Part shown: piece by piece, positions 55,743 through 63,690 of the stretch
How positions within the stretch are numbered: the stretch's first letter is position 1
How the letters are laid out: every line of letters begins with the position of its first letter
Assembly: GCA_017882505.1 (NCBI GenBank)
Contig: JADGPJ010000003.1
Location: forward strand, 1-64,000
Source of the DNA: Solirubrobacterales bacterium
GTDB lineage: Bacteria > Actinomycetota > Thermoleophilia > Solirubrobacterales > 70-9
Direction of reading: 5' to 3'
DNA: 64,000 bases
The notes under the pieces: model-generated
Databases searched by the model: none
What the model saw: the letters and a program-made list of their open reading frames with translations, nothing else
What the model was told of the DNA's origin: nothing
Program-made: the position numbers and the translations under genes

Positions 55743-57200
55743 TCATCGGTTCAGTTCGATCGCCCAGCGCTCGGTGGCGACGCGTACGTAGGGGGACTGC
55801 GTGGTGCGGATCAAGTTGCGGAGCTCGTCGACCTCGGGCGCGAGTAGCGGGTAGTCGCGCTTGACCGGCCCGGCCGCCTGCATCGCGGCGATGTCGGACT
55901 CGGGGATCAGTGCCCTGAGGATCAGCAGGTCGTCTTCGCCGGGACCGGTTCCGTGGCGGGCGCGCAGCTCCTCCAGGGTCGGCTGTTCGGGCGGGTTGGC
56001 GACGACGCGGGCGGCGTTGTCGGCGCTCATGATCCGGTTGAGGACCTCGGGGTCGATCGGCGCCGGCGGCTCGCCGTAATGGCCGGCGGTGTAGGCGACG
56101 ACCTGGTCGGGGACGAGCTTGTAGCGATCGCCGCTGACGACGTTGAGCACGGCCTGGGTGCCGACCAGCTGGCTCAGCGGCGTCGCCATCACCGGCCAGC
56201 CGAGCTCGCGCCGGACGTCGGCGATCTCGGCCAGGACCTCGTTCAGGCGATGGGTCATCCCGTGCTGCTCGAGCTGGGCTTTGAGCGTCCCGACCATCCC
56301 GCCCGGGATCTGGTGGGTGACGTTGAAGAGGTCGTACTCGCTGACCTGGTCGACCAGGTGCCCGGCCGCCCTGCCGACGGCGCGGAAGTGCTCGTCGACC
56401 GGCGCCAGCAGCGAGGTGTCGAGCGAGTGATCCCAGCCCATCAGCTCGAGGTTGCGGACGACGCTCTCGGTCGAGGGGACCGAGGGTCCGTTCGACATCG
56501 AGCGGGCCGCCGTGTGCAGGACCTTGACCCCGTGCTTGACCGCTTCGACGTAGGTCAGGCCGGAGGTGCCCATCAGGTTGTTGGCGTGGATCTCGACCGG
56601 CTTCGGCGCCGCCGCGGCGACGATCTTCGGCAGCAGCTCGCGCAGGCGCTCGACTTCGAGCACACCGGCGGTGTCGTAGAAGAGGACACCGTCGATCTCC
56701 GGCACGGCGGCGATCTCGGCCGCTTTCGCCGCCAGGTACTCGTCGGTGTGGACCGGGGAGATCGTGTAGAAGACGGTGCCGACGACCTCGGAGCCGTACT
56801 CCTTGGCGACCCGGGCCAGGCGGGCGAAGTTGTCGATCCCGTAGAGGACGTCGTAGATCCAGTAGGAGCGGACGCCGTGCTCGTTCAGGCGCCGCATCCA
56901 GAGGTCCATCAGGGCATCGGGGGAGACCCCGAAGGAGATGCAGGCGTTGGCCCGCATGCCGCCCCGCATCGGCGTCCGGTGGATCGCGGCGCGCAGCAGG
57001 TCGAGGCCTTCCCAGGGGTTCTCCCGCTTGTACTTGAGCAGCACCTCCATGTGGGAGCTGCCGGCGAAGTCGATGACGCTGAAGCCGGTGCGGTCGAGGA
57101 GGTCGGCGACGGGCAGCGCCATGCCCGCCTGCATCCGCATCCCCCAGAGGCTCTGCTGGCCGTCGCGCAGGGTCGAGTCGAGGATCTCAACGCTGGGCAT
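55743..57200 (-). CDS. Carboxyltransferase/HMGL-fold protein with altered metal ligands
   Basis: A 485-residue protein of the pyruvate carboxylase/oxaloacetate decarboxylase alpha (PYC_OADA, DRE-TIM) family: DSTLRDGQQS (Asp8), RENPWEGLDLLRAA. No biotin domain. Where family members have a carbamylated Lys in IKDMAG, this has Tyr175 (LFYDTAG). Where they have HxH (HTHDTSG), this has His205-Ala-Asn207 (IHANNLMGTSG). The biotin-dependent carboxyltransferase site is therefore not intact, and another reaction is likely. The upstream ligase stop overlaps its start by 14 bases. Confidence 0.78.
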   Translation of the reverse strand: MPSVEILDSTLRDGQQSLWGMRMQAGMALPVADLLDRTGFSVIDFAGSSHMEVLLKYKRENPWEGLDLLRAAIHRTPMRGGMRANACISFGVSPDALMDLWMRRLNEHGVRSYWIYDVLYGIDNFARLARVAKEYGSEVVGTVFYTISPVHTDEYLAAKAAEIAAVPEIDGVLFYDTAGVLEVERLRELLPKIVAAAAPKPVEIHANNLMGTSGLTYVEAVKHGVKVLHTAARSMSNGPSVPSTESVVRNLELMGWDHSLDTSLLAPVDEHFRAVGRAAGHLVDQVSEYDLFNVTHQIPGGMVGTLKAQLEQHGMTHRLNEVLAEIADVRRELGWPVMATPLSQLVGTQAVLNVVSGDRYKLVPDQVVAYTAGHYGEPPAPIDPEVLNRIMSADNAARVVANPPEQPTLEELRARHGTGPGEDDLLILRALIPESDIAAMQAAGPVKRDYPLLAPEVDELRNLIRTTQSPYVRVATERWAIELNR

Positions 57201-58722
57201 GCGCGCTCCCGGCCGCCAGCTCGCGCAGCTGGCCCTTGAGCACCTTGCCGGCGGGGTTGCGCGGCAGCTCGGCGACGACGTTGTAGGAGCGCGGTCGCTT
57301 GTGGCGCGCGATCGAGTCGAGGCAGCGCCGGTCGAGCGCCGCCTCGTCGACCTCGGCGTCGGCGGCGGGGACGACGAAGGCGACGATCAGCTCGCCCCAC
57401 TCGGGGTCCTCGACGCCGACGACGGCGACCTCGGCGACGGCCGGGTCGAGGTCGATCACGTCCTCGACCTCGCGCGGGTAGACGTTGTAGCCGCCGGTGA
57501 TGATCACGTCCTTGGCGCGGTCGACGAGGGTGAGACGCCCCTGCCCGTCGAAGCGCCCGAGGTCACCGGTGTGCAGGCAGCCGCCGCGCAGCGTCTGCGC
57601 GGTCGCCTCGGGCATGTCGAGGTAGCCCGCCATCACGGTCGGGCCGTCGACGACGACCTCCCCCACCTCCCCCGTGGGAAGCTCGCGGTCGTCCTCGTCG
57701 ACGACGCGGACGATCAGCCCGACCCTGGCGACACCGACCGAGCGCAGGGCCTCCTCGTCGCCGGCCTCAACCGCGGCGCCGATCGCCGCCTTGCCGTTGG
57801 CGGTGATCGTGCAGGGCGACTCGCCCTGGCCGTAGCCGTTCCAGACGACCGGGCCGAGGGCGCGCACGGCGTCGCGCAGGTCGGCGGGCAGCAGCGGCGC
57901 GGCGCCGGCGATGATCGTCCCGATCCTCCCGGCGGCCTCGCCCGCGCGAGGGTGGGCCGAGAGCCGGCGCAGCAGCGTCGGCGGCACGAAGAAGGTCGAG
58001 CGCCGCCCGGTGGCGAGGAGGTCGAAGAGCTCGTCGGCGTCGAAGCCGCCCGAGGGAGGCAGCACCTGCGCGGCGCCGCGGCAGAGGAAGGGCAGCGACA
58101 TCAGGCCGGAGGCGTGGCTGAGGGCGGCGACGTGGATCATCGAGTCCTCGGGCGTCACCGTGGCGGCGTCGGCGAGGTAGGCGGCCGTCATCGCGAAGAG
58201 GTTGTGGTGGCTGAGCCGGGCGCCCTTGGGCTTGCCGGTGGTGCCGGAGGTGAAGAACGTCCAGGCGTCGTCGGTCGCCGCCCGAGCCACCGGCGCGATC
58301 GGCTCCGGCGCCAGCAGCGCCGCGTCCTCGTCCTCGCCGAAGACGACGACCGGAACCTCGACCTCGGCCACCAGGTCGGCGGCGACGTCGGCGGTCGAGA
58401 AGCAGAGCTTGGCGTGGCCGCGGTCGACGATGTCGGCCGCCTCGCGCGCGTGCAGGCGGCTGGAGATCGGCACCGCGACCCCGCCCGCGTGCCAGATCGA
58501 GAACAGGCTCTCAATGTAGGCGGTGTGGTTGGAGGCGAAGAGCGCGACCGCATCGCCGGCGCCGACACCGTGGCGATCACGCAGGCCCGCCGCCCGCCTT
58601 GCCACCGCCTCGGCCAGCTCGCCCCAGCTGCGCTCAGGGCGATCGCCGACCAGGATCGCGGCTTCGTCCGCGGCCCAGTGGGCGGGGCCGTCGAGCAGCC
58701 CGGCGAGGTTCGCGCCGTACAT
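57187..58722 (-). CDS. Acyl-CoA synthetase (AMP-binding)
   Basis: A 511-residue ANL-superfamily ligase: FFTSGTTGKPKGARLSHHN, NGYGQGESPCTITANG, LHTGDLGRFDGQGRLTLVDRAKDVIITGGYNVYPREVEDVI and C-terminal Lys in RNPAGKVLKGQLRE. It activates an acid to an acyl-CoA. The start at ATG 58722 is in-frame but downstream of the track start. Within the operon it would activate the carboxylated product (for instance a beta-keto or hydroxy acid). Confidence 0.88.
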   Translation of the reverse strand: MYGANLAGLLDGPAHWAADEAAILVGDRPERSWGELAEAVARRAAGLRDRHGVGAGDAVALFASNHTAYIESLFSIWHAGGVAVPISSRLHAREAADIVDRGHAKLCFSTADVAADLVAEVEVPVVVFGEDEDAALLAPEPIAPVARAATDDAWTFFTSGTTGKPKGARLSHHNLFAMTAAYLADAATVTPEDSMIHVAALSHASGLMSLPFLCRGAAQVLPPSGGFDADELFDLLATGRRSTFFVPPTLLRRLSAHPRAGEAAGRIGTIIAGAAPLLPADLRDAVRALGPVVWNGYGQGESPCTITANGKAAIGAAVEAGDEEALRSVGVARVGLIVRVVDEDDRELPTGEVGEVVVDGPTVMAGYLDMPEATAQTLRGGCLHTGDLGRFDGQGRLTLVDRAKDVIITGGYNVYPREVEDVIDLDPAVAEVAVVGVEDPEWGELIVAFVVPAADAEVDEAALDRRCLDSIARHKRPRSYNVVAELPRNPAGKVLKGQLRELAAGSAHAQR

Positions 58723-58766
58723 CGATCGCGTCCTCTCGCCGGACCGCTCGCGCGGGCCCGCCGCCG

Positions 58767-60257
58767 TCAGCTCCCCGAGTTGCTCGTCGCCGCCGCCAGC
58801 TCGGCGGCCTGCGGGGCATCGGGATGGTTCTTGGCCCAGACGTCGTCGTCGTAGTGGCGCAGGTCGAACGCCTTCGAGTGGAACGCCTTGGCGGCCGCGT
58901 TGCACTCGTCCTGGGTCAGCTTGCCCTGGGTCGTGGTCCACTTCGCCGTTTTCGCCGGCAGCGAGGTGCTGCCCGCCTCGATCGGCCCGACGCCCGCGGT
59001 CCACTCGTCGTCGGCCAGCACCGAGTAGGGGATCGGGGTCCACATCTCGGACCGCTCACCCGAGTAGCGGGCCATCCGGTGCGGGCTGCGGTTCTGCGAG
59101 GTCAGCGTGATCAGGCCGACCAACTCGGCGATCGCCGAGTTGCCGTACTCGTCGTTCATCAGCGGCTTGAAGCGCTGGGTGCGCTCGTCGACGAGCATCC
59201 AGTCGTCCTGCTCGTAGACGCCGGCGAAGTGGGCGACGTCTTTGAGGGTCCCGTAGTAGACGAGGAGCCCCGCGTCGATCATCTGCTCGCGGCTCCAGCC
59301 GGCCATCATCTTCCACATCGTCGCGGTCGCCGACTCCATCTTCGCCCGCTGGTCGTCGAGGTAGTCGGCGAGCTCGGAGGCGCTGTCCATGTGGACCGGG
59401 ATGTACCCGTCGGAGAGGAAGTCGGAGGCGTAGACCCCGAGCGAGACCAGGTTGTCGTTGTTGTAGGACGGTTCGGCCTCGAAGCTGCCCCAGTCGTCGA
59501 CCATGTTGAAGTGGGTGTCCTTCATGGTCACCGTGATCGTCAGGTTGTTGTGCTCGATCTCGCCCGCCACCCCGTCCATCCACGGGTAGTCGCACTCGGA
59601 GAGGTCGAGGGCATCGCGGACGAGCATCTCGTTGCCGTCCTTGGTCTTGTACGGGCCGTGGTTGCAGAAGCTCAGCCGGCACTCGCAGTGGCTGAGGAAG
59701 CCGTAGGCGGAGACCGCCGCCATGAAGCGGGTGAAGGCGGTGTGGAGCTTGTCGCCGGACGTGACGCCGATCGCGGCGTCTTCGAAGGCCTCGGTCTGGC
59801 GGGCGGTGTGGATCTGGTCTTTGTGGTTGCCGTCGCTCGGCATGATGTGCGCCTCGGAGCGGTGGTAGGCGAGGTTGAGGCGCCGCGTGAAGTCGAGCAC
59901 GTCCATCATGTCTTCGACCGCGTCGGTCGGCTTCAGGATCCCCATGTCCAGCAGCCACTGATGACCGCCGAGGTAGAACTGGGTGGCCACGTCCATCGTG
60001 ATCGTGTTGACGTAGCTGCCGACCTGGCGGGCGCGGTCGGCGATCTCCTCCGCCGGCATCGCCGCGTCGATCTTGCGCACCAGCTCCGGGTAGCGGTACC
60101 AGGCGTTGTAGTAGGAGAGCGCGATGTAGGGGTTGACGGGGAAGAGTTTCGACTCCTGAACGGTGCGCGTCGTGCACTGGAAGTAGAAGGAGTCGGCGAG
60201 CTTCTGGATGTAGGTGTTGACATCCAGCACGTCCACGTAACTGCGTTTGATCGGCAT
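58767..60257 (-). CDS. Unrecognised 496-residue protein, split-dikinase operon
   Basis: No family recognised. The protein is mostly helical, with a Tyr/Trp-rich N-terminus (SYVDVLDVNTYIQKLADSFYFQ, YIALSYYNAWYRYPELVRKID) and His/Cys-rich segments (AYHRSEAHIMPSDGNHKDQIHTA, SHCECRLSFCNHGPYKTKDG). No signal peptide. It follows the phosphohistidine swivelling-domain gene by ten bases. Because the neighbouring dikinase lacks its pyruvate/PEP barrel, this protein may supply the substrate-binding or acceptor domain (inference). ATG is preceded by a GGGGG tract. Confidence 0.7.
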   Translation of the reverse strand: MPIKRSYVDVLDVNTYIQKLADSFYFQCTTRTVQESKLFPVNPYIALSYYNAWYRYPELVRKIDAAMPAEEIADRARQVGSYVNTITMDVATQFYLGGHQWLLDMGILKPTDAVEDMMDVLDFTRRLNLAYHRSEAHIMPSDGNHKDQIHTARQTEAFEDAAIGVTSGDKLHTAFTRFMAAVSAYGFLSHCECRLSFCNHGPYKTKDGNEMLVRDALDLSECDYPWMDGVAGEIEHNNLTITVTMKDTHFNMVDDWGSFEAEPSYNNDNLVSLGVYASDFLSDGYIPVHMDSASELADYLDDQRAKMESATATMWKMMAGWSREQMIDAGLLVYYGTLKDVAHFAGVYEQDDWMLVDERTQRFKPLMNDEYGNSAIAELVGLITLTSQNRSPHRMARYSGERSEMWTPIPYSVLADDEWTAGVGPIEAGSTSLPAKTAKWTTTQGKLTQDECNAAAKAFHSKAFDLRHYDDDVWAKNHPDAPQAAELAAATSNSGS

Positions 60258-60267
60258 CTGATTCCCC

Positions 60268-60987
60268 CTAGGAGATCTTGATAATCCGGGCGCGATGACC
60301 GCTCGCGCTCTCGGCGTCGGCGTAGGCGTCGGCGGCGGGCTTGGAGTACTCGACGGTGACCTCGTCGCCGTCGGCGAGCCCGTCCAGCGTCGCGTTCATC
60401 AGGCACGGCACGTTGTACTCGCGGGTGAGGATCCCGAGGTGCGAGCGGACCGTGCCCCCCATGCAGACGACGGCCTTGAAGTCGCCGAGGATCGGCGCGG
60501 TCAGGGTGCCGCCGGAGTCGTCGATGATCGCCACCGTGTTCTCGGGCACGCCGCCGGTCAGCATCTCCATCACCCTGTCGACGTCGGAGATGTAGCGGGC
60601 GGTGCCGGTGACGTCGGCGGGAGCCTTGAAGACGTTGTCGCCGTGGCCGACGATCGGCCGCCCCTGCTCGTCGGACTCGTTCTCGCCGGTGTTGGCGATG
60701 CCCGCCAGCGGTTTGTATTTGTCGGGCTCCTCCTTGAGCGAGATCGTCGCCGAGACGTCGAACTTGTAGCCCTCGGCGAGCAGCGCCGCCTCGATCTTCT
60801 CGAAGTCCTCGCGGGTGGGCTCCAGCGAGCCGTCTTCGACCGCCTGCTCCCACGTCTTGCCGCTGGCGGCGAAGCGCTCGGCGACAAGGGCCCTGATCGC
60901 GCCGTGGTACTTCTCGACCGTGGGCGTCGCCGACTCGCGGGCCCAGATGTCCGGGTACGGCCTTGCGGCCGCGTCTGAATCGCTCAC
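60268..60987 (-). CDS. Stand-alone PEP-utilising-enzyme mobile (swivelling phosphohistidine) domain
   Basis: A 239-residue protein. The N-terminal ~130 residues are of unknown fold. The C-terminal part is a PEP-utiliser mobile domain with VCMGGTVRSHLGILTREYNVPC, whose His183 matches the phosphorylated His in the dikinase motif (TxGGxTSHAAIxAR). The start is a GTG in a GTGA overlap with the dikinase-like gene, with GAGGAG upstream. It is a likely second phosphocarrier passing phosphate from the dikinase-like protein to the 496-residue protein. Confidence 0.85.
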   Translation of the reverse strand: MSDSDAAARPYPDIWARESATPTVEKYHGAIRALVAERFAASGKTWEQAVEDGSLEPTREDFEKIEAALLAEGYKFDVSATISLKEEPDKYKPLAGIANTGENESDEQGRPIVGHGDNVFKAPADVTGTARYISDVDRVMEMLTGGVPENTVAIIDDSGGTLTAPILGDFKAVVCMGGTVRSHLGILTREYNVPCLMNATLDGLADGDEVTVEYSKPAADAYADAESASGHRARIIKIS

Positions 60988-62756
60988 GTCTGTTTCTCCT
61001 CCTCGAGATTCGCCTTCTCCTGAGCCAGTCGCAGCAGCAGTGCGGCGGTGGGCTGTCCTGGCAGTCTCTCCAGCTTGGGCACGCCCGCGGCGATCAGCGC
61101 CCGCGCGCCCTCGGCGCTCGCCAGCACCGAGCCGCGCGCGGCGGCGGCCCCGCGGAGGCGCTCGGCGAGAGCCTCCGGGTCCGGCGCGCCCTCGTCGATC
61201 ATGACTCCCTCGGCGTCGAGGTCGACCGCGCCGGGCGCCTCGTCGACCACCTCCACCGGGCTCAGCTCCCTTGCCCACTCGATCAGCTCGCTGAGACCGG
61301 GAATCTCGGTCGGGTCGACCTCCTCGGTCGGCAGGACGCCGGCGTAGACGACACCGGCGGAGCCGTCGACGGTGAGCTCGCGGCCGACGAGCCCGTCGGT
61401 GACCCCGTCGCCGACGCCGACGACGCTGGGCCGGCCGAGGGCGCGGGTGACGACGGCGGCGTGGGAGGTCGAGCCACCGCGCTCGGTGACGACGGCGCGA
61501 GCGGCGATCATGCCGCTGACGTCCTCGGGGCTGGTCGTCGGCCGGACCAGGACGGCCCCGCCCTCGTCCGCCTCTGCGGCCTCGGAGTCGGAGACCGCCC
61601 TGCCGCCGGCGACGCCGGGGCAGGCGGCGACGCCACGGGCGACGATCTCGGCCCCGGCGGTGACCTCCTTGGAAAGACGGGGGGCCAGCACGGTCGCGAG
61701 CTGCTCGGCGCTGACCCGGCAGACCGCCTCCTGGTGGTCGATCGCGCCCTCGTCGGCGAGGTCGACGGCGGCGCGAACGGCGGCCAGCGGCGAGCGCTTC
61801 GCCGATCGGGTCTGCAGCAGGTAGAGATTGCCGCGCTCGACCGTGAACTCGATGTCCTGGACGTCGCCGTGCTCGCGCTCGAGCAGCTTCGCCGCCTCGA
61901 GCAGCCGCTCATGGGCCTCGGGCATCTGGCTCGCCAGGGCATCGAGCGGCAGCGGGTCGTGGGTGCCGCTGACGACGTCCTCGCCCTGTCCCTTCGCCAA
62001 CCACTCGCCGTAGGGCTCGGGGTGGCCGCTGAGCGGGTTGCGGCTGAAGAGGACGCCGGTGCCGGAGTCCTCGCCGAGGTTGCCGAAGACCATCGCCTGG
62101 ACGATCACCGCGGTGCCGCCCTCCTCGGAGATGCCCCAGTGGCGGCGGTAGGTCTTGGCGCGGCGCGAGGACCAGGAGCCGAAGACGGTGCTGATCACCG
62201 CTCGCAGCTGCTCGTGGGGATCGCCGGGGACCTCCTCGCCAGTGTCGCGGCGGACGGCCTCGCGGGTCTCCCCGGGAGTCGCGTCCTCCCCGGGCTCCTC
62301 GATGTCGGCGCCGAGCACGGTCTGGCCGAACTGGTGGATGAAGCGGTTGTGAGTCGAGCGGGCGAAGGCCTCGTCGCCGGAAAGGCGGCCGAGCGCCGCC
62401 TCGACGTCGTCGGTGATGCCGAGGTTGAGGACCGTGTCCATCATCCCCGGCATGCTCACCGCCGCACCCGAGCGGACCGAGACCAGCAGCGGGTGCTCGC
62501 CGCCACCGAATTCGCGTCCCAGCTTTTCCTCGAGGCCGGTGACACCGGCGAGCACCGAGCTCCAGGCCTCGTCTTCGAGCTCGCCGCCGGCGGCGTGGAA
62601 GCGGCGGCACTCGTCGATCGGCAGGCACAGCGCCGGCGGCACCGGCAGGCCGAGGCTGAGCATCCAGGCGATGCTGCGACCCTTGTTGCCGACGACCTCG
62701 CGGCTCGGCACCGTGGCGCCGTCGAGAACGACGACGCGGTCGGCGACTGCGGTCAA
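60984..62756 (-). CDS. Pyruvate-phosphate-dikinase-like protein lacking the PEP/pyruvate barrel
   Basis: A 590-residue protein. The N-terminal ATP-grasp (PPDK_N) domain, residues 1 to ~360, is clear: GNKGRSIAWMLSLGLPVPP, LLVSVRSGAAVSMPGMMDTVLNLG, VQAMVFGNLGEDSGTGVLFSRNP and DIEFTVERGNLYLLQTR. A swivelling domain follows with His432 in TERGGSTSHAAVVTRALGRPSVVG. True PPDKs continue with a ~350-residue TIM barrel; here only a ~140-residue tail remains. Like phenylphosphate synthase or rifampin phosphotransferase, it probably autophosphorylates from ATP and passes phosphate to a non-pyruvate acceptor. The start overlaps the upstream stop by four bases. Confidence 0.9.
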   Translation of the reverse strand: MTAVADRVVVLDGATVPSREVVGNKGRSIAWMLSLGLPVPPALCLPIDECRRFHAAGGELEDEAWSSVLAGVTGLEEKLGREFGGGEHPLLVSVRSGAAVSMPGMMDTVLNLGITDDVEAALGRLSGDEAFARSTHNRFIHQFGQTVLGADIEEPGEDATPGETREAVRRDTGEEVPGDPHEQLRAVISTVFGSWSSRRAKTYRRHWGISEEGGTAVIVQAMVFGNLGEDSGTGVLFSRNPLSGHPEPYGEWLAKGQGEDVVSGTHDPLPLDALASQMPEAHERLLEAAKLLEREHGDVQDIEFTVERGNLYLLQTRSAKRSPLAAVRAAVDLADEGAIDHQEAVCRVSAEQLATVLAPRLSKEVTAGAEIVARGVAACPGVAGGRAVSDSEAAEADEGGAVLVRPTTSPEDVSGMIAARAVVTERGGSTSHAAVVTRALGRPSVVGVGDGVTDGLVGRELTVDGSAGVVYAGVLPTEEVDPTEIPGLSELIEWARELSPVEVVDEAPGAVDLDAEGVMIDEGAPDPEALAERLRGAAAARGSVLASAEGARALIAAGVPKLERLPGQPTAALLLRLAQEKANLEEEKQT

Positions 62757-63367
62757 GGAGCCTCCTCGCGCTCGCGTCCGAGCATCCTCAGCAGATCCTC
62801 GTGGAGCTCGAACCAGACCGTGTGGTAGCTGTCGATGCGGACCCCGCTGACGAAGTCGAGGTCGCCGGCGAGCGTCTTGTCGTGGGCCTCGTCGAGGCGC
62901 TCCCTGTAGACCGACATCCGCGGTTGCAGCTCGGCGAAGCGGTCGATCACCTTCTCGGCCCGCTCATGCTGGGCGCCGAGGCGGTCGACGATGCCGTGGT
63001 CGTAGTCGGCGTCGGAGTGGTCGTTGGGCACCCGCTCGCCGCCCCCCGAGGGCATCATCTGCCAGTCGGTGAAGAGTTCGAGGAGCGCCCGGTTGATCCG
63101 CTCGAAGCGCTCGTAGGTCTCGGTCCCGGCGGGGTCGGCGCGAAAGTCGGCGAAGGCCTCGGGGTAGCGCTCGTCGAGCCACTCGCGTCCGGCGGGAGTG
63201 ACCATGAAGGTCCCCTTGGCGCCGGCCGCGCGGCCGGCCTCGACCGCGGCCTCGAGGGCGGCGGCGACGCCGGCCTCGTCGGCGCCGAGGATCGCGGCGA
63301 CGGCCTCGGGCCCCCCGGCCTTCTTCACAGCCAGGCCGTGCAGAGCGAGCAGGTCCAGATCAGTCAT
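62753..63367 (-). CDS. Unrecognised 204-residue protein, first gene of the dikinase operon
   Basis: The N-terminal ~70 residues look like a winged-helix domain (LLALHGLAVKKAGGPEAVAAILGADEAGVAAALEAAVEAGRAAGAKGTFMVTPAGREWLDERYPEAF). The remainder is helical and acidic (DHSDADYDHGIVDRLGAQHERAEKVIDRFAELQPRM). ATGA overlaps the dikinase-like gene, so the pair is made together. It could be a regulatory or accessory subunit rather than a DNA-binding protein. No family name can be assigned. Confidence 0.7.
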   Translation of the reverse strand: MTDLDLLALHGLAVKKAGGPEAVAAILGADEAGVAAALEAAVEAGRAAGAKGTFMVTPAGREWLDERYPEAFADFRADPAGTETYERFERINRALLELFTDWQMMPSGGGERVPNDHSDADYDHGIVDRLGAQHERAEKVIDRFAELQPRMSVYRERLDEAHDKTLAGDLDFVSGVRIDSYHTVWFELHEDLLRMLGREREEAP

Positions 63368-63690
63368 TGGCCCAGCCTCTCATGCGTACCTGTGCATAGC
63401 CACCAGTGCGGCGGGGCGGAAGTTGTGGATTCCCCACATGGGGTTGGGGCGGCGGTGGGGGCGTGGAGGAGTCGGGGGTCTCTCCCCACGAAACCGGGCA
63501 CCGCTCCCAAGGTCAACAGCTTCCGTGGGCCGAGAAGCTCCCGAGGGACGGGAGCTTCGGTAGCTGGAACAGCTCCCGAGAGACGGAAGCTTGCGTGGGG
63601 CGACTGGGTACCCCGTCGCCTACCGCGCCCGCTGCGCGACGGTCTCCGGGAGAGGGGCACCCGGCCCTCCTCCCCGATCCCATCTCGAAG
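63368..63690. repeat. Structured leader/intergenic region with imperfect hairpin repeats
   Basis: A 323-bp non-coding stretch upstream of the dikinase operon. AGCTCCCGAGGGACGGGAGC (from 63537) recurs at 63571 as AGCTCCCGAGAGACGGAAGC, and the first copy forms a perfect 10-bp hairpin (GAAGCTCCCG-AGGGA-CGGGAGCTTC, 63534-63558). CAGCTTCCG (63518-63526) also complements the second copy's CGGAAGCT. The minus-strand transcript toward the operon would pass through it. No ORF with coding character was found here. Confidence 0.5.

Noticed and set aside
60963-62828. 621-aa plus-strand ORF
   Set aside because: Antisense of the dikinase-like gene, low complexity.
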